Below, in pieces: positions 15,929 to 24,798 of a stretch of DNA of 40,127 nt. The DNA is from Bacteroidaceae bacterium (GTDB lineage Bacteria; Bacteroidota; Bacteroidia; Bacteroidales; Barnesiellaceae_A). How positions within the stretch are numbered: position 1 is the stretch's first letter; the number at the start of each line of letters is the position of its first letter. The translations under genes were made by a program, and so were the position numbers. The stretch spans positions 1-40,127 of the forward strand of contig JAFXIZ010000073.1 in the NCBI GenBank assembly GCA_017532725.1. The letters are read 5' to 3'. Below the pieces are notes generated by a model. The model was not told the origin of the DNA. It saw only the letters and a list, made by a program, of their open reading frames with translations, and searched no databases.

Positions 15929-16543
15929 TTATAACTTAATTCCCAAAAAACTCATAAAAGCGATACCCATAAGACCGGTAATGATAAAGGTAATACCTAT
16001 ACCCTTCAACGGAGCAGGCACATTGCTATACGCCAATTTCTCTCGGATAGCAGCAATACCTACAATAGCGAGCAACCATCTGATACCCGAGCCAAGGCCA
16101 AAGACTGTGGCTGTACCTACCGAATCGAATGAACGTTGTTGCATAAAGAGTGAGCCACCAAGGATAGCACAGTTTACAGCAATAAGGGGCAAGAAGATAC
16201 CCAACGATGCATACAACGATGGTGAATACTTCTCAACAACCATTTCGACCAACTGTACAATAGATGCTACTACAGCAATAAAGAAAATAAGGCTGAGGAA
16301 TGAGAGGTCAACATCGGCAAAACTCTCACCCAACCACGACAAAGCGCCGGGTTTAAGCACATAATTTTCGAGCAAATAGTTGATAGGCACTGTAAGGGTA
16401 AGTACGAATGTAACGGCTATACCCAAGCCCATCGAAGTCTTTACGGTTTTAGACACTGCAAGATATGAACACATACCCAAGAAGTATGCGAATATCATAT
16501 TGTCTATAAAGATTGACTTTATAAATAGATTTAAACTTTCCAT
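15929..16543 (-). CDS. nqrE: Na+-translocating NADH:quinone reductase subunit E
   Basis: A 204-residue integral membrane subunit with six hydrophobic helices, homologous to NqrD and RnfA/E. It carries the two cysteines known to hold an intramembrane iron-sulphur centre together with NqrD: Cys25 ([11 protein letters not shown]) and Cys125 ([11 protein letters not shown]), both in short half-helix turns. The start [16 protein letters not shown] is the standard one. It lies between nqrD (29 nt) and nqrF (24 nt). Confidence 0.96.
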   Translation of the reverse strand: MESLNLFIKSIFIDNMIFAYFLGMCSYLAVSKTVKTSMGLGIAVTFVLTLTVPINYLLENYVLKPGALSWLGESFADVDLSFLSLIFFIAVVASIVQLVEMVVEKYSPSLYASLGIFLPLIAVNCAILGGSLFMQQRSFDSVGTATVFGLGSGIRWLLAIVGIAAIREKLAYSNVPAPLKGIGITFIITGLMGIAFMSFLGIKL

Positions 16544-16572
16544 ATTCTACATTCTTATATTAAAGGGTATGA

Positions 16573-17187
16573 TTATTTTTCTTGCAAATCTTTGTTGTAT
16601 GAACGGTGTACCCAGATGATACAAGCCACTACGATAAGAGCCATAGGAGGCAAAATCATCAAGCCGTTGTTCATATAACCAAGTTCGTAGAACGCTTGAG
16701 GTATCACTTGGAAACCCAAGAGAGTACCCGAGCCGAGCAATTCGCGGAAGAAACCAACTATAACAAGTATAAGTCCGTAGCCCAAGCCATTACCTACACC
16801 GTCGAGAAACGACTCCCAGGGACCGTGACTCAAAGCAAATGCTTCAAGACGTCCCATCACAATACAGTTGGTAATGATGAGTCCTACAAACACAGAGAGT
16901 TGCTTACTAACATCGTATGCAAAAGCCTTAAGCACTTGGTCAACAATAATAACCAATGCCGCAACAACCACCAACTGCACGATAATACGGATGCTGTTGG
17001 GAATAGTATTGCGCAAGAGCGAGATTACGACATTGGCAAGAGCAACAACTGCAATTACCGAAATAGCCATAACTATCGAAGGCTCAAGTTTTGATGTTAC
17101 AGCCAAAGCCGAACAGATACCCAATACCTGTACGATTACAGGGTTATTCTTGGAAAGGGGACCTAATAAAATCTCTTTGTTTTTCAT
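16573..17187 (-). CDS. nqrD: Na+-translocating NADH:quinone reductase subunit D
   Basis: A 204-residue integral membrane subunit paralogous to NqrE and inverted relative to it in the complex. The cysteines for the shared intramembrane iron-sulphur centre are Cys25 (VLGICSALAVT) and Cys108 (IITNCIVMGR). The N-terminus KNKEILLGPLSKNNPV and the segment GPWESFLDGVGNGLGYG are characteristic of NqrD. It sits 13 nt behind nqrC. Confidence 0.96.
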   Translation of the reverse strand: MKNKEILLGPLSKNNPVIVQVLGICSALAVTSKLEPSIVMAISVIAVVALANVVISLLRNTIPNSIRIIVQLVVVAALVIIVDQVLKAFAYDVSKQLSVFVGLIITNCIVMGRLEAFALSHGPWESFLDGVGNGLGYGLILVIVGFFRELLGSGTLLGFQVIPQAFYELGYMNNGLMILPPMALIVVACIIWVHRSYNKDLQEK

Positions 17188-17200
17188 ATTTCAAGCCTCC

Positions 17201-17905
17201 TTATTTAACTATAGATTTTAAAAATACGTTATAGGGCAACAACGAGTTTTCAATCATATCTTGTACACCCTTACTTGTAATAGTACCACCCGAAACGGCA
17301 TCGACATACTCGGCACCATTCAAGGGTTTTTGACCTACTTTCATAACAGCAACAGGTTTCATTTCACCCTCAACGAAGAGGTGCTTACCAATAAATTGTT
17401 GTTGGAAAGTGGGATTTTCAATCTCGGCACCCAAGCCCGGAGTTTCGCCTTGGTGAGCAAAGTATGAGCCATAGATTGTGTTACCATCAGCATCAACGGC
17501 AATGTAACCCCATATAGGTCCCCACAAACCGGCACCATACATAGGTAGGATATATTTCACATCGCCATTGTCGAGTTGCGCAACGAATACGGGCAATTGA
17601 CGCTCTTCGTTGGCTTTCTTTACCTCCGAAGCAACATCAACAGTAAAGGCATCAGCACCCTCAACCTTGGCACCTTGCGCATCTACCACATAACTATCGG
17701 TAATATATTTACTATATAACTCAACAGCATTTTGTGTAGTAGGAGCAAGATTTACCGAACTGAGAATTTGTTTCTTCTTATCAATCTCAATATTAGCCTG
17801 CTGCATAGGTTTGAGCGATACCGAAACCACAGCCAACAGAGCAGCAACGATAATCACCATAACAGAGGCGTAGAGTATCGTATATGTATTTCCTTGTTTA
17901 TTCAT
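17201..17905 (-). CDS. nqrC: Na+-translocating NADH:quinone reductase subunit C
   Basis: A 234-residue subunit with one N-terminal membrane helix (about residues 9-31) and a periplasmic FMN-binding domain. FMN is attached through a phosphoester bond to the Thr of an S-G/A-x-T motif; here the motif is SGGT, with Thr208 as the expected attachment residue (DAVSGGTITSKGV). GLWGPIWGYIAVD and HQGETPGLGAEI are conserved blocks of the domain. Attachment needs the flavin transferase ApbE, which is not in this window. Spacing to nqrB is 17 nt and to nqrD 13 nt. Confidence 0.95.
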   Translation of the reverse strand: MNKQGNTYTILYASVMVIIVAALLAVVSVSLKPMQQANIEIDKKKQILSSVNLAPTTQNAVELYSKYITDSYVVDAQGAKVEGADAFTVDVASEVKKANEERQLPVFVAQLDNGDVKYILPMYGAGLWGPIWGYIAVDADGNTIYGSYFAHQGETPGLGAEIENPTFQQQFIGKHLFVEGEMKPVAVMKVGQKPLNGAEYVDAVSGGTITSKGVQDMIENSLLPYNVFLKSIVK

Positions 17906-17922
17906 AATCTACCTCCTTGTTA

Positions 17923-19131
17923 TTAAGCGTTTTTGGCACGTTTAAGACGACGTTTGATATTAGCCTCAACAACATAATGGTCGATGAGAGGAGCAAATGC
18001 ATTCATAAACAATACGGCAAGCATCGCGCCCTCGGGATAACCTGTGTTGAATACACGAATGATGATAGCCATCGCACCGATGAGGAAACCATAAATATAT
18101 TTACCTGTCTTGGTACGAGCAGCAGTCACAGGGTCGGTAGCCATAAAGACAGCAGCAAAAGCAAAACCACCCAAGCACACTTGGTCGATGGGCGAAAGCA
18201 ATGCGGCTGCATAAACCTCGGGATTGACAAAAGTACATACCCAAGCAGTGAGCAAACCACCGGCAAATACCGATAAGATGATGCGCCAACTTGCAATACC
18301 TGTCAACAACAAGATAACTGCACCTATCAAGATAGCCAATGTAGATGTCTCACCTATCGAACCGGGGATAAGACCAATGAAGTAATCGAGTGTAGTGAGA
18401 GGCTGACCTACAACATTATTAAGAGTGAGTGTGTCGCCCACATTGGTAGCAACTTGACCAAGAGGTGTTGCACCCGAGAAACTATCGACAACAGTACCAC
18501 CACCGATACCAAAAGTATCGCCTGTGCGAACAAAGACGTTGTCGCCACTCATCTTTGAAGGATAGGCAAAGAACAAGAAAGCGCGTGTTACCAAGGCAAC
18601 GTTAAAAATGTTCATACCTGTTCCACCAAATACCTCCTTGGCAAAGATTACGGCAAAAGCAGTAGCCACAGCAATCATCCATAACGGAGTGTCGATGGGC
18701 ACAATCATAGGAATGAGCATACCCGACACGAGAAAACCCTCTTGTATCTCGTGATGGCGCAATTGAGCAGCGATAAATTCAATACCAAGACCAACGACAT
18801 AGGCTACCACAATCTTGGGCAGAACGGCAAGGAAGCCATAAAGGAACACCATCCAGAACGATGTTGCAGCCAACTCGCCAATAGCCAAGTAGTGTTGATA
18901 ACCAACGTTGTACATACCAAATAGCAATGCAGGCAACAATGCGATGATAACCACCGTCATTGTACGCTTTGAGTCGATTTTATCGTGAATGTGTACACCC
19001 GACTTTGAGGTCGTGGCAGGCACAAACAAGAACGACTCGAAACCCTCGAATACCGATTGCAGAGGAGCAAATTTACCTCCGGGCTCGAAGTTGGGTTTTA
19101 TTTTATCGAGAAATTTTCTTAATGCTTTCAC
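17923..19131 (-). CDS. nqrB: Na+-translocating NADH:quinone reductase subunit B
   Basis: The large membrane subunit, 402 residues with about ten helices. It carries a covalent FMN, a riboflavin and part of the sodium path and quinone site. The FMN attachment motif is SGATPLG, with Thr222 as the acceptor (VVDSFSGATPLGQ). HDKIDSKRTM near residue 50 and KEVFGGTGMNIFNVAL near 165-180 are family hallmarks. The ending FMATDPVTAARTKTGKYIYG is also typical. It lies 32 nt behind nqrA. Confidence 0.97.
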   Translation of the reverse strand: MKALRKFLDKIKPNFEPGGKFAPLQSVFEGFESFLFVPATTSKSGVHIHDKIDSKRTMTVVIIALLPALLFGMYNVGYQHYLAIGELAATSFWMVFLYGFLAVLPKIVVAYVVGLGIEFIAAQLRHHEIQEGFLVSGMLIPMIVPIDTPLWMIAVATAFAVIFAKEVFGGTGMNIFNVALVTRAFLFFAYPSKMSGDNVFVRTGDTFGIGGGTVVDSFSGATPLGQVATNVGDTLTLNNVVGQPLTTLDYFIGLIPGSIGETSTLAILIGAVILLLTGIASWRIILSVFAGGLLTAWVCTFVNPEVYAAALLSPIDQVCLGGFAFAAVFMATDPVTAARTKTGKYIYGFLIGAMAIIIRVFNTGYPEGAMLAVLFMNAFAPLIDHYVVEANIKRRLKRAKNA

Positions 19132-19163
19132 AATATTTCTTGTTTAAGAGTTAATGACAATGA

Positions 19164-20507
19164 TTAGTTCATCTCTTTGCGCAATGCGTCGAGTCCGTCA
19201 CGAACTATTTGTTGCAAGGGCAATTTTGATGTATCTACAAACTCACAAGCGGCAAAGTCTTCGGGAGCAACCTCATAGATACCGAGTTGTTCCATACGAT
19301 CGATATCGAATGCAATAACGGCTTTAACGAGGTACTCGGGCAAGATGTCCATAGGGAATACGCGGTCGTACTCCTCCGACATAATTATGGCACGCTCACC
19401 ACCGTGCAAGCGAGCATCGGGCTTGCTATTGCGAGTAGGAATCCAACGAGAAAGGAATGTGCGACTTGTAGTAAGTGCCTTGCAACCGGGCAAAGCCCAA
19501 CCCAGGAATTCGTGGGTATCGTTACCCTCAGGTATTACTGTCACTTGTGAGTGATAAGCACCCAGATAACCGTCTAACGAAACATTTGTACCTGTCAGCA
19601 CATTACCACTGATAACACGACGGGCATAGTCGCCGGCAATGATATTGCCAGCAAGCAAGTCGGCCATAGGAGTACCGGGCAACGCGCGCACATAAGCAGG
19701 TGTGGCAACTTCACTACCTGTCACAGCAACAGTACGCATCATATCGACACGACCATTGAGCAAGAGGCGACCCATTACCACAACGTCAAGTGCATTAAGT
19801 GTCCATATTGTTTCGCCCTTGTTAACAGGAGCAATGTTATGAGCCTGTACACCGGCATTGCAAGCAGGGAAGTTACCCTTGAAGGCAACAACCTCAACAC
19901 CGGCAGGTACATTGAGATTACTACCGGCAGCAACACCTACATATACCTTACCTTGTGTAAGCAACTTAAGTGCAGCAAGACCTTCGGCAAGAGCCTTTGC
20001 ATCATCACCATTGAGCATTTCGTAGGCGTAAGCCGGAGCCAAAGGTGCGTTGTCGAAGGCAGTAATAAAGATGTCACGAGGCTCGACAGTAGGATCGGCT
20101 ATAACATCGTAGGGACGTTGTTTGATGTATGCCCACATACCGGCACGCAACAACAATTCCTTTACCTCGACAGCCGACGATGCCTTGTCAAAAACAACAG
20201 CATCACTCTTACCATCACTTTTTATCACTATTTTCATCACTTTGCGACGCTCGCCACGCTCCACAGCAACCACTTCACCACTTACAGGCGAAACAAATTG
20301 CACCTCGGGATGATTCTTGTCATACATCACCGAAGTACCCACTTGTACCTTATCGCCGGGTTTTACCACAACCTTGGGTACAACACCGTGATAGTTGTCG
20401 GGAACAATAGCCACAGTGTCGCTTACAACGGTTTTCTCTACTTTGGGGGCTGCTGCTCCTGCCAAGCAAAGATTCAAACCACTTTTAAGTTTCACTACTT
20501 TAGCCAT
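19164..20507 (-). CDS. nqrA: Na+-translocating NADH:quinone reductase subunit A
   Basis: A 447-residue cytoplasmic-side subunit that interacts with NqrB; first gene of the operon. It starts MAKVVKLKSGLNLCLAG, with the biotinyl-lipoyl-like region VVPKVVVKPGDKVQVGTSV and FVSPVSGEVVAVERGERRKV. Later family blocks are AYIKQRPYDVIADP, TAFDNAPLAPAY and the C-terminal FPMDILPEYLVKAVIAFDID. No exact TAnnTTTG box is found upstream on this strand. The closest are TAATTTCG (20558-20551), with one mismatch, and a TGTTTTTG near 20610, so the operon promoter is unresolved. Confidence 0.96.
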   Translation of the reverse strand: MAKVVKLKSGLNLCLAGAAAPKVEKTVVSDTVAIVPDNYHGVVPKVVVKPGDKVQVGTSVMYDKNHPEVQFVSPVSGEVVAVERGERRKVMKIVIKSDGKSDAVVFDKASSAVEVKELLLRAGMWAYIKQRPYDVIADPTVEPRDIFITAFDNAPLAPAYAYEMLNGDDAKALAEGLAALKLLTQGKVYVGVAAGSNLNVPAGVEVVAFKGNFPACNAGVQAHNIAPVNKGETIWTLNALDVVVMGRLLLNGRVDMMRTVAVTGSEVATPAYVRALPGTPMADLLAGNIIAGDYARRVISGNVLTGTNVSLDGYLGAYHSQVTVIPEGNDTHEFLGWALPGCKALTTSRTFLSRWIPTRNSKPDARLHGGERAIIMSEEYDRVFPMDILPEYLVKAVIAFDIDRMEQLGIYEVAPEDFAACEFVDTSKLPLQQIVRDGLDALRKEMN

Positions 20508-20683
20508 TTTGTAAAAAAGTATGTATTTTTCATAAATAATTTTCCGAGCGCGAAATTACATAAATTTTTCCGTAATTACACATTGCACATCCGATAAAAA
20601 AAGTGCAAAAACACTATTATTATAACTAATATGTAATTTGCTATGTATAGATAGCATTAGGCGCATTAAGAAGGTATTAAAAG

Positions 20684-20714
20684 TTTGTATTTTTCTTAAC
20701 TTTTGCTACCTTTG
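20684..20714 (+). promoter_or_regulatory. Consensus promoter facing a region with no protein gene
   Basis: TTTG (20684-20687) and TACCTTTG (20707-20714) are separated by exactly 19 bp, one of the best matches to the Bacteroidetes promoter in the window. Transcription would start near 20720. Confidence 0.75.
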
Positions 20715-20718
20715 TGGC

Positions 20719-20930
20719 ATAAACAGTGTTTTGCAGAGTAGCCGTGTCATTCTGCTTGCCTCTTGAAGAGGTTTCGCCAGTGTCTGTCGTATTGTCGGAG
20801 GCACTGTTTTATAATTAGCAAAATTAAGATTTAACGCTTATTTTTGCCCATAAAATATGAGGCATCCCGATTTTCAACTACGGAGTTCGATAGTCCGTTA
20901 AGGTTGAAAATTGGGATGTCTTTATTTATA
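20719..20930 (+). ncRNA. Putative free-standing structured small RNA, about 210 nt, family not identified
   Basis: A perfect-spacing promoter ends at 20714 and a strong terminator ends near 20930, and no credible protein lies between. The predicted 5' end pairs with an internal segment: AAACAGTG (20721-20728) with CACTGTTT (20802-20809). This closes a domain with smaller helices: GCAGA/TCTGC (20733-20737 with 20751-20755) and GCCTC/GAGGC (20758-20762 with 20798-20802), or alternatively the local CCTCT/AGAGG hairpin. An A+T-rich linker with GCAAAA/TTTTGC (20818-20823 with 20842-20847) leads to the terminator. The conserved SRP RNA apical loop GGAAGGAAGC is absent. Known Bacteroidales RNAs with this layout include 6S RNA and the Bacteroidales-1 motif; I cannot assign it to either by eye. 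Confidence 0.6.
20861..20928 (+). terminator. Long terminator hairpin ending the putative small RNA
   Basis: An 18-nt left arm (20861-20878) pairs with an 18-nt right arm (20903-20920), with G-U pairs, around an inner CGGA/TCCG hairpin (20881-20884 with 20894-20897). TTTATTTA follows. It ends just before the stop of the convergent ABC permease gene (20946) and may terminate that operon too. Confidence 0.8.
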
Positions 20931-20945
20931 GGGAGTGTATTGCTG

Positions 20946-22049
20946 CTACGACTGCTTGCGATAGGTTACAGCAGCCAGCAAGTTGAACACTACGGCAAAG
21001 ATTGTGAGTGCTGCAAAGTTGGGCCACAATTCAACAAAAGTGGTACCTTTGAGATAGACTGCTCGCATTATCTCGATGTAGTAACGTGGCGGCAAGATAA
21101 TGGTAAACTTTTGCGCCCAATCGGGCATAGATGATATGGGTGTGAGCAGGCCACTGAGCAACATAAATATGATGACAAAAAAGAACATCACAAACATTGT
21201 TTGCTGTATATTGTCGGATTTATTGGCTATAGCAACCCCAAAGCCCGAGAATCCGACTATAAACAAAATAGTGGCAAGGTATATAACCCACAATGAGCCG
21301 GCCGGTGACAAGCCATATACAAGGCGCGCCACAAGCATCGCTATGGATATAACCAACAAGCCTATAAGCCAATAGGGAATGAGTTTGGCGAGCGTAAAGG
21401 TTAATCGCCCAACAGGCGAAACATTTATCTGCTCTATTGTACCATTCTCTTTCTCAATCACAATGTTGATAGCCGACAGAAATCCACATATCAAAATCAG
21501 CAGCATTATCATCAAAGCCGGAATCATAAGATGTCGGTAGTTGAGTGTTTCGTTGTAACGATTTTGCACAACAATGAGGTCAGACGGTGCTTCAACACCT
21601 TGCTCGGCAAGTTGTCTTGAGAGGGTGATGGCTATGGTTTGCACCAGATACTGACTGCCCAACGACCCTTTGGTAGCATTCACTGCATTGGCGGCAATGC
21701 TTAATCGTTGCGGGCTTACACTCGATAAGTCGTGTTCGAAGTTGCGAGGTATCGACAATATCACGTCTATCTTACAATCTTCCAAGAGGAGTAATGCTTG
21801 GTCGTAGGAATATACACCATCGGTCAATTTGAAGTACTCGGCTGCGGCAATATCGCTTGTTATGCGTTGCGATAGTTGTGAGTGGTCTTCATCTACTATG
21901 GCAACGGCAACATTGCGCACATCCATTGTTGTTACCCAAGGCAATACAAGCATTATCATAATAGGAAACACAAGTATAAGACGGGGCAAAAACGGGTTGC
22001 GCCTTATTTGTGTAAATTCCTTTTTCAGCAATATAGCAAGTTGTCGCAT
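20946..22049 (-). CDS. ABC-2 type permease (YbhR/YbhS-like), second
   Basis: Inner-membrane half of an ABC exporter. The 367-residue protein has an N-terminal membrane helix (RLILVFPIMIMLVLPWVTTM), a large extracytoplasmic domain of about 140 residues (AIVDEDHSQLSQRI onward), then five helices in the second half. The ABC-2 hallmark IEKENGTIEQINVSPVGR precedes the third helix. This N-domain and helix layout is that of the YbhR/YhhJ group. It lies 2 nt behind the other permease and is the last gene of the TetR-led operon; the small-RNA terminator hairpin lies just beyond. Confidence 0.9.
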   Translation of the reverse strand: MRQLAILLKKEFTQIRRNPFLPRLILVFPIMIMLVLPWVTTMDVRNVAVAIVDEDHSQLSQRITSDIAAAEYFKLTDGVYSYDQALLLLEDCKIDVILSIPRNFEHDLSSVSPQRLSIAANAVNATKGSLGSQYLVQTIAITLSRQLAEQGVEAPSDLIVVQNRYNETLNYRHLMIPALMIMLLILICGFLSAINIVIEKENGTIEQINVSPVGRLTFTLAKLIPYWLIGLLVISIAMLVARLVYGLSPAGSLWVIYLATILFIVGFSGFGVAIANKSDNIQQTMFVMFFFVIIFMLLSGLLTPISSMPDWAQKFTIILPPRYYIEIMRAVYLKGTTFVELWPNFAALTIFAVVFNLLAAVTYRKQS

Positions 22050-22051
22050 AA

Positions 22052-23152
22052 CTATTCGAGTTTATCATTAAATTTTTTGAGCGATACACCCAACAACACA
22101 ACAGTCATCAGGCACAATATAGATATCTCTTTCAGCACAGCCGTAAGGGGTAAGCCCATAATCATCACCTTGCGAATGGCCTCGATATACCACCTTGCCG
22201 GCACTATATAGGGCAGTGGACTGAGTACTTTGGGTAGGTTTTCGAGGGGGAATACCATACCCGAAAGCATCATCATAGGCAACATCATAACCATTGCCGA
22301 TAAGAGTAGTGCCATTACTTGCGAGGATGAGATAACCGACACCAATAATCCCAACGCGAGTGCAAGCAACAGATATAGTAACGACAGGAATATTATGCTA
22401 CCTACCCCACCCGACATAGGTACATCAAGAATGTATCGGGCTATGAGCAATATGGTTGTCAGGTTGATACACGAAATAACAAAGTACGGTATCATCTTGG
22501 CAAGTATAATCTTGATGGGTCGCACCGGCGATACGAGCAGTACCTCCATAGTACCCATCTCCTTTTCGCGCACGATTGACACCGAGGTCATCATAGCACA
22601 AATGAGGATGAATATAAGTCCCATAATACCGGGTACAAAGTTGTATGCCGACTTCATTTGAGGATTGTACAACAGGTGCATCTCAAAGAGTTGCTGCGAG
22701 GAGTGGTCTGTTGTCATCACATTCTGCAAATAGGCAGCACCTGCCGATGCCACATTGGTATTGGAAGCATCGAATATAAACTGCATAACAGGCTTTGTAT
22801 CCATTCCCTCGGCACGCATTGCCATAAGGCGTTCGTAATCGCTATCAAAAACGACTACGGCATCGGCCTTAGCACTGCGCAACATCGGGTCAATCTGTTC
22901 ATCATTTATGTAACCGACAAATGTAAAATATGGGTTGTTGGCAAGGCGTTCGATACTCTGCCTGACACCATCGGTGCGAGTGGGTGCTACTACGGCTATA
23001 TTCAGGTTATTGACCTCGGTGGATATAGCAAAACCAAAGAGTATCATCAACACCACAGGAATGAGCAATACAATCATCATAGTGCGCACATCGCGCAGTA
23101 TGTGCAGTGTCTCTTTCTTGACAAAAGACAGAAAATTATGCTGTTTTTTCAT
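22052..23152 (-). CDS. ABC-2 type permease (YbhR/YbhS-like), first
   Basis: A 366-residue paralogue of the next permease, with the same plan: basic cytoplasmic start (FVKKETLHILRDVRTMM), helix 1 (IVLLIPVVLMILFGFAIST), an extracytoplasmic domain of about 140 residues, then five helices. The motif VREKEMGTMEVLLVSPVRP is the conserved ABC-2 element before the later helices, and LSGMVFPLENLPKVL the conserved turn. The two permeases probably form a heterodimer, as YbhS and YbhR do. It is 3 nt behind the second ATPase gene. Confidence 0.9.
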   Translation of the reverse strand: MKKQHNFLSFVKKETLHILRDVRTMMIVLLIPVVLMILFGFAISTEVNNLNIAVVAPTRTDGVRQSIERLANNPYFTFVGYINDEQIDPMLRSAKADAVVVFDSDYERLMAMRAEGMDTKPVMQFIFDASNTNVASAGAAYLQNVMTTDHSSQQLFEMHLLYNPQMKSAYNFVPGIMGLIFILICAMMTSVSIVREKEMGTMEVLLVSPVRPIKIILAKMIPYFVISCINLTTILLIARYILDVPMSGGVGSIIFLSLLYLLLALALGLLVSVISSSQVMALLLSAMVMMLPMMMLSGMVFPLENLPKVLSPLPYIVPARWYIEAIRKVMIMGLPLTAVLKEISILCLMTVVLLGVSLKKFNDKLE

Positions 23153-23155
23153 ATA

Positions 23156-23896
23156 CTACTCCCCTCTTTTTGCGCCACGCGCCAATGTACGGAATACCTC
23201 ATCCATTGTTTCAGCGGCAAATTGTTTCTTTAAATTGGCCGGAGTATCTAAGGCTCGTACTTCGCCATCTACCATAATAGACACTCGCGAGCAATATTCA
23301 GCCTCATCCATATAGTGTGTTGTAACAAATATTGTTGTACCCGAATCGGCTGCCTCGTATATAAGTTCCCAAAACTGACGGCGAGTAATAGGATCGACAC
23401 CACCGGTAGGCTCATCCAAGAAAACAATGCCGGGGTTGTGTATAGTGGCGATAACAAACGACAACTTTTGCTTCCAACCAAGTGGTAATGAGCCAACCAA
23501 GGTATCTTTCTCGGCTGCAAAATTGAGGCGTTGCAGCAGTTCGTTGGAACGGGCTATACTCTCGCGCTGCGACATACCGTATATACCGGCAAAAAACTGC
23601 ATATTCTCCCACACCGTAAGGTCGTTGTATAGCGAAAAACGCTGGCTCATATAACCTATGTGACGCTTTATTTTTTCGCCTTCACGCATAACATCGAAGC
23701 CGGCTACTCTGCCACTGCCCGATGTAGGAAAACTCAATCCACACAACATACGCATCGCAGTTGTCTTACCGGCACCGTTGGCACCGAGAAAACCGAATAT
23801 TTCGCCTCGTTCCACATCGAACGATATGGCATTGACTGCTGTAAAATCGCCAAAACGTTTGGTCAATTTGCGTACCGATATAATAGGGTCGTTCAT
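23156..23896 (-). CDS. ABC transporter ATP-binding protein (YbhF C-half-like)
   Basis: A 246-residue nucleotide-binding protein. Walker A is GANGAGKTT, the Q-loop region follows (IGYMSQRFSLYND), Walker B is GIVFLDEPTGGVDP, and the H-loop is intact (VTTHYMDEAE). The signature motif, however, is SLPLGWKQ instead of LSGGQ, as I recall for the C-terminal half of E. coli YbhF. It overlaps the upstream ATPase gene by 4 nt (ATGA), which signals translational coupling. It is expected to pair with that ATPase, whose defects are the opposite ones. Confidence 0.92.
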   Translation of the reverse strand: MNDPIISVRKLTKRFGDFTAVNAISFDVERGEIFGFLGANGAGKTTAMRMLCGLSFPTSGSGRVAGFDVMREGEKIKRHIGYMSQRFSLYNDLTVWENMQFFAGIYGMSQRESIARSNELLQRLNFAAEKDTLVGSLPLGWKQKLSFVIATIHNPGIVFLDEPTGGVDPITRRQFWELIYEAADSGTTIFVTTHYMDEAEYCSRVSIMVDGEVRALDTPANLKKQFAAETMDEVFRTLARGAKRGE

Positions 23897-24798
23897 TGTT
23901 TCATTAAGTTTATAAATACATCTTCGATTGTAGGCTCTGCCGGATAGACATCAACATTTCTCACACCGGCAAGGGTTGCTTGGGCAATAAATTCGTTCTC
24001 ATTGAAAGCAGCATCGGCTACAATGTGGTGCGCACTGCCAAAGGGATAACACTCTACTACACCCGACACGGCACGCGACACATTCAACAAGGTAAACATA
24101 TTGTCGCCCGACACAGCATAGAGTCTTTTATCGAAATTTTCGACAATATGGCAAGGCGTGTCGATGGTAAGTATGCGACCTTCGTTACACAACGCAACGC
24201 GATCGCAACGCGATGCCTCATCCATATAAGGAGTGGATACCAATATTGTGATACCTCGTTGCTTGAGGTCGGAGAGCATATCCCAAAACTCACTGCGCGA
24301 CACAGCATCGACACCGGTTGTAGGCTCATCGAGAAATAGCACCTTAGGGCGGTGTATGAGCGCGCAAGAGAGTGCAAGTTTCTGTTTCATACCACCCGAC
24401 AACTTGCCGGCACGACGCGTCTTAAACGGCTCTATCTGCTTGTAAACAGGCTCAATCAGTTCGTAAGCGTCGGCAACTCTTGTACCAAACAACGCTGCAA
24501 AGAAATCAAGATTTTCCTCGACACTCAAGTCTTGATAGAGTGAAAAGCGACCGGGCATATATCCTACAATTTCGCGTATCTCGCGATAATCGCCAACGAT
24601 ATCAAAGCCCTCGACCGTAGCACTACCCTCATCGGGGTTGAGCAATGTGGCAAGTAATCGGAACAGAGTCGTTTTACCAGCACCATCGGGGCCTATCAGT
24701 CCAAACAACTCGCCCTTCTCGACCGTAAATGACAGGTGGTCGAGAGCCGTTACTTTACCGTAGCGTTTGCACAAATTATGTACTTCGATAGCAGCCAT
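23893..24798 (-). CDS. ABC transporter ATP-binding protein (YbhF N-half-like)
   Basis: A 301-residue nucleotide-binding protein. Walker A is GPDGAGKTT, the signature is the good LSGGMKQK and Walker B is KVLFLDEPTTGVD. The H-loop histidine is missing (LVSTPYMDEA). After about residue 215 a C-terminal domain follows that ends EPTIEDVFINLMKQ. In E. coli YbhF the two ATPases are fused; here they are separate genes with a 4-nt overlap. The ATG at 24798 follows directly on the stop codon of the adaptor gene (24801-24799). Confidence 0.92.
   Translation of the reverse strand: MAAIEVHNLCKRYGKVTALDHLSFTVEKGELFGLIGPDGAGKTTLFRLLATLLNPDEGSATVEGFDIVGDYREIREIVGYMPGRFSLYQDLSVEENLDFFAALFGTRVADAYELIEPVYKQIEPFKTRRAGKLSGGMKQKLALSCALIHRPKVLFLDEPTTGVDAVSRSEFWDMLSDLKQRGITILVSTPYMDEASRCDRVALCNEGRILTIDTPCHIVENFDKRLYAVSGDNMFTLLNVSRAVSGVVECYPFGSAHHIVADAAFNENEFIAQATLAGVRNVDVYPAEPTIEDVFINLMKQ

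Noticed and set aside
20719..20930. Signal recognition particle RNA, tmRNA or RNase P RNA
   Set aside because: The conserved SRP apical loop is absent, there is no tmRNA tag frame or tRNA-like end, and the length and conserved cores of RNase P RNA are missing.
20844..21134. Plus-strand 96-codon frame after the small-RNA candidate
   Set aside because: It runs through the terminator hairpin and into the antisense of the ABC permease gene.
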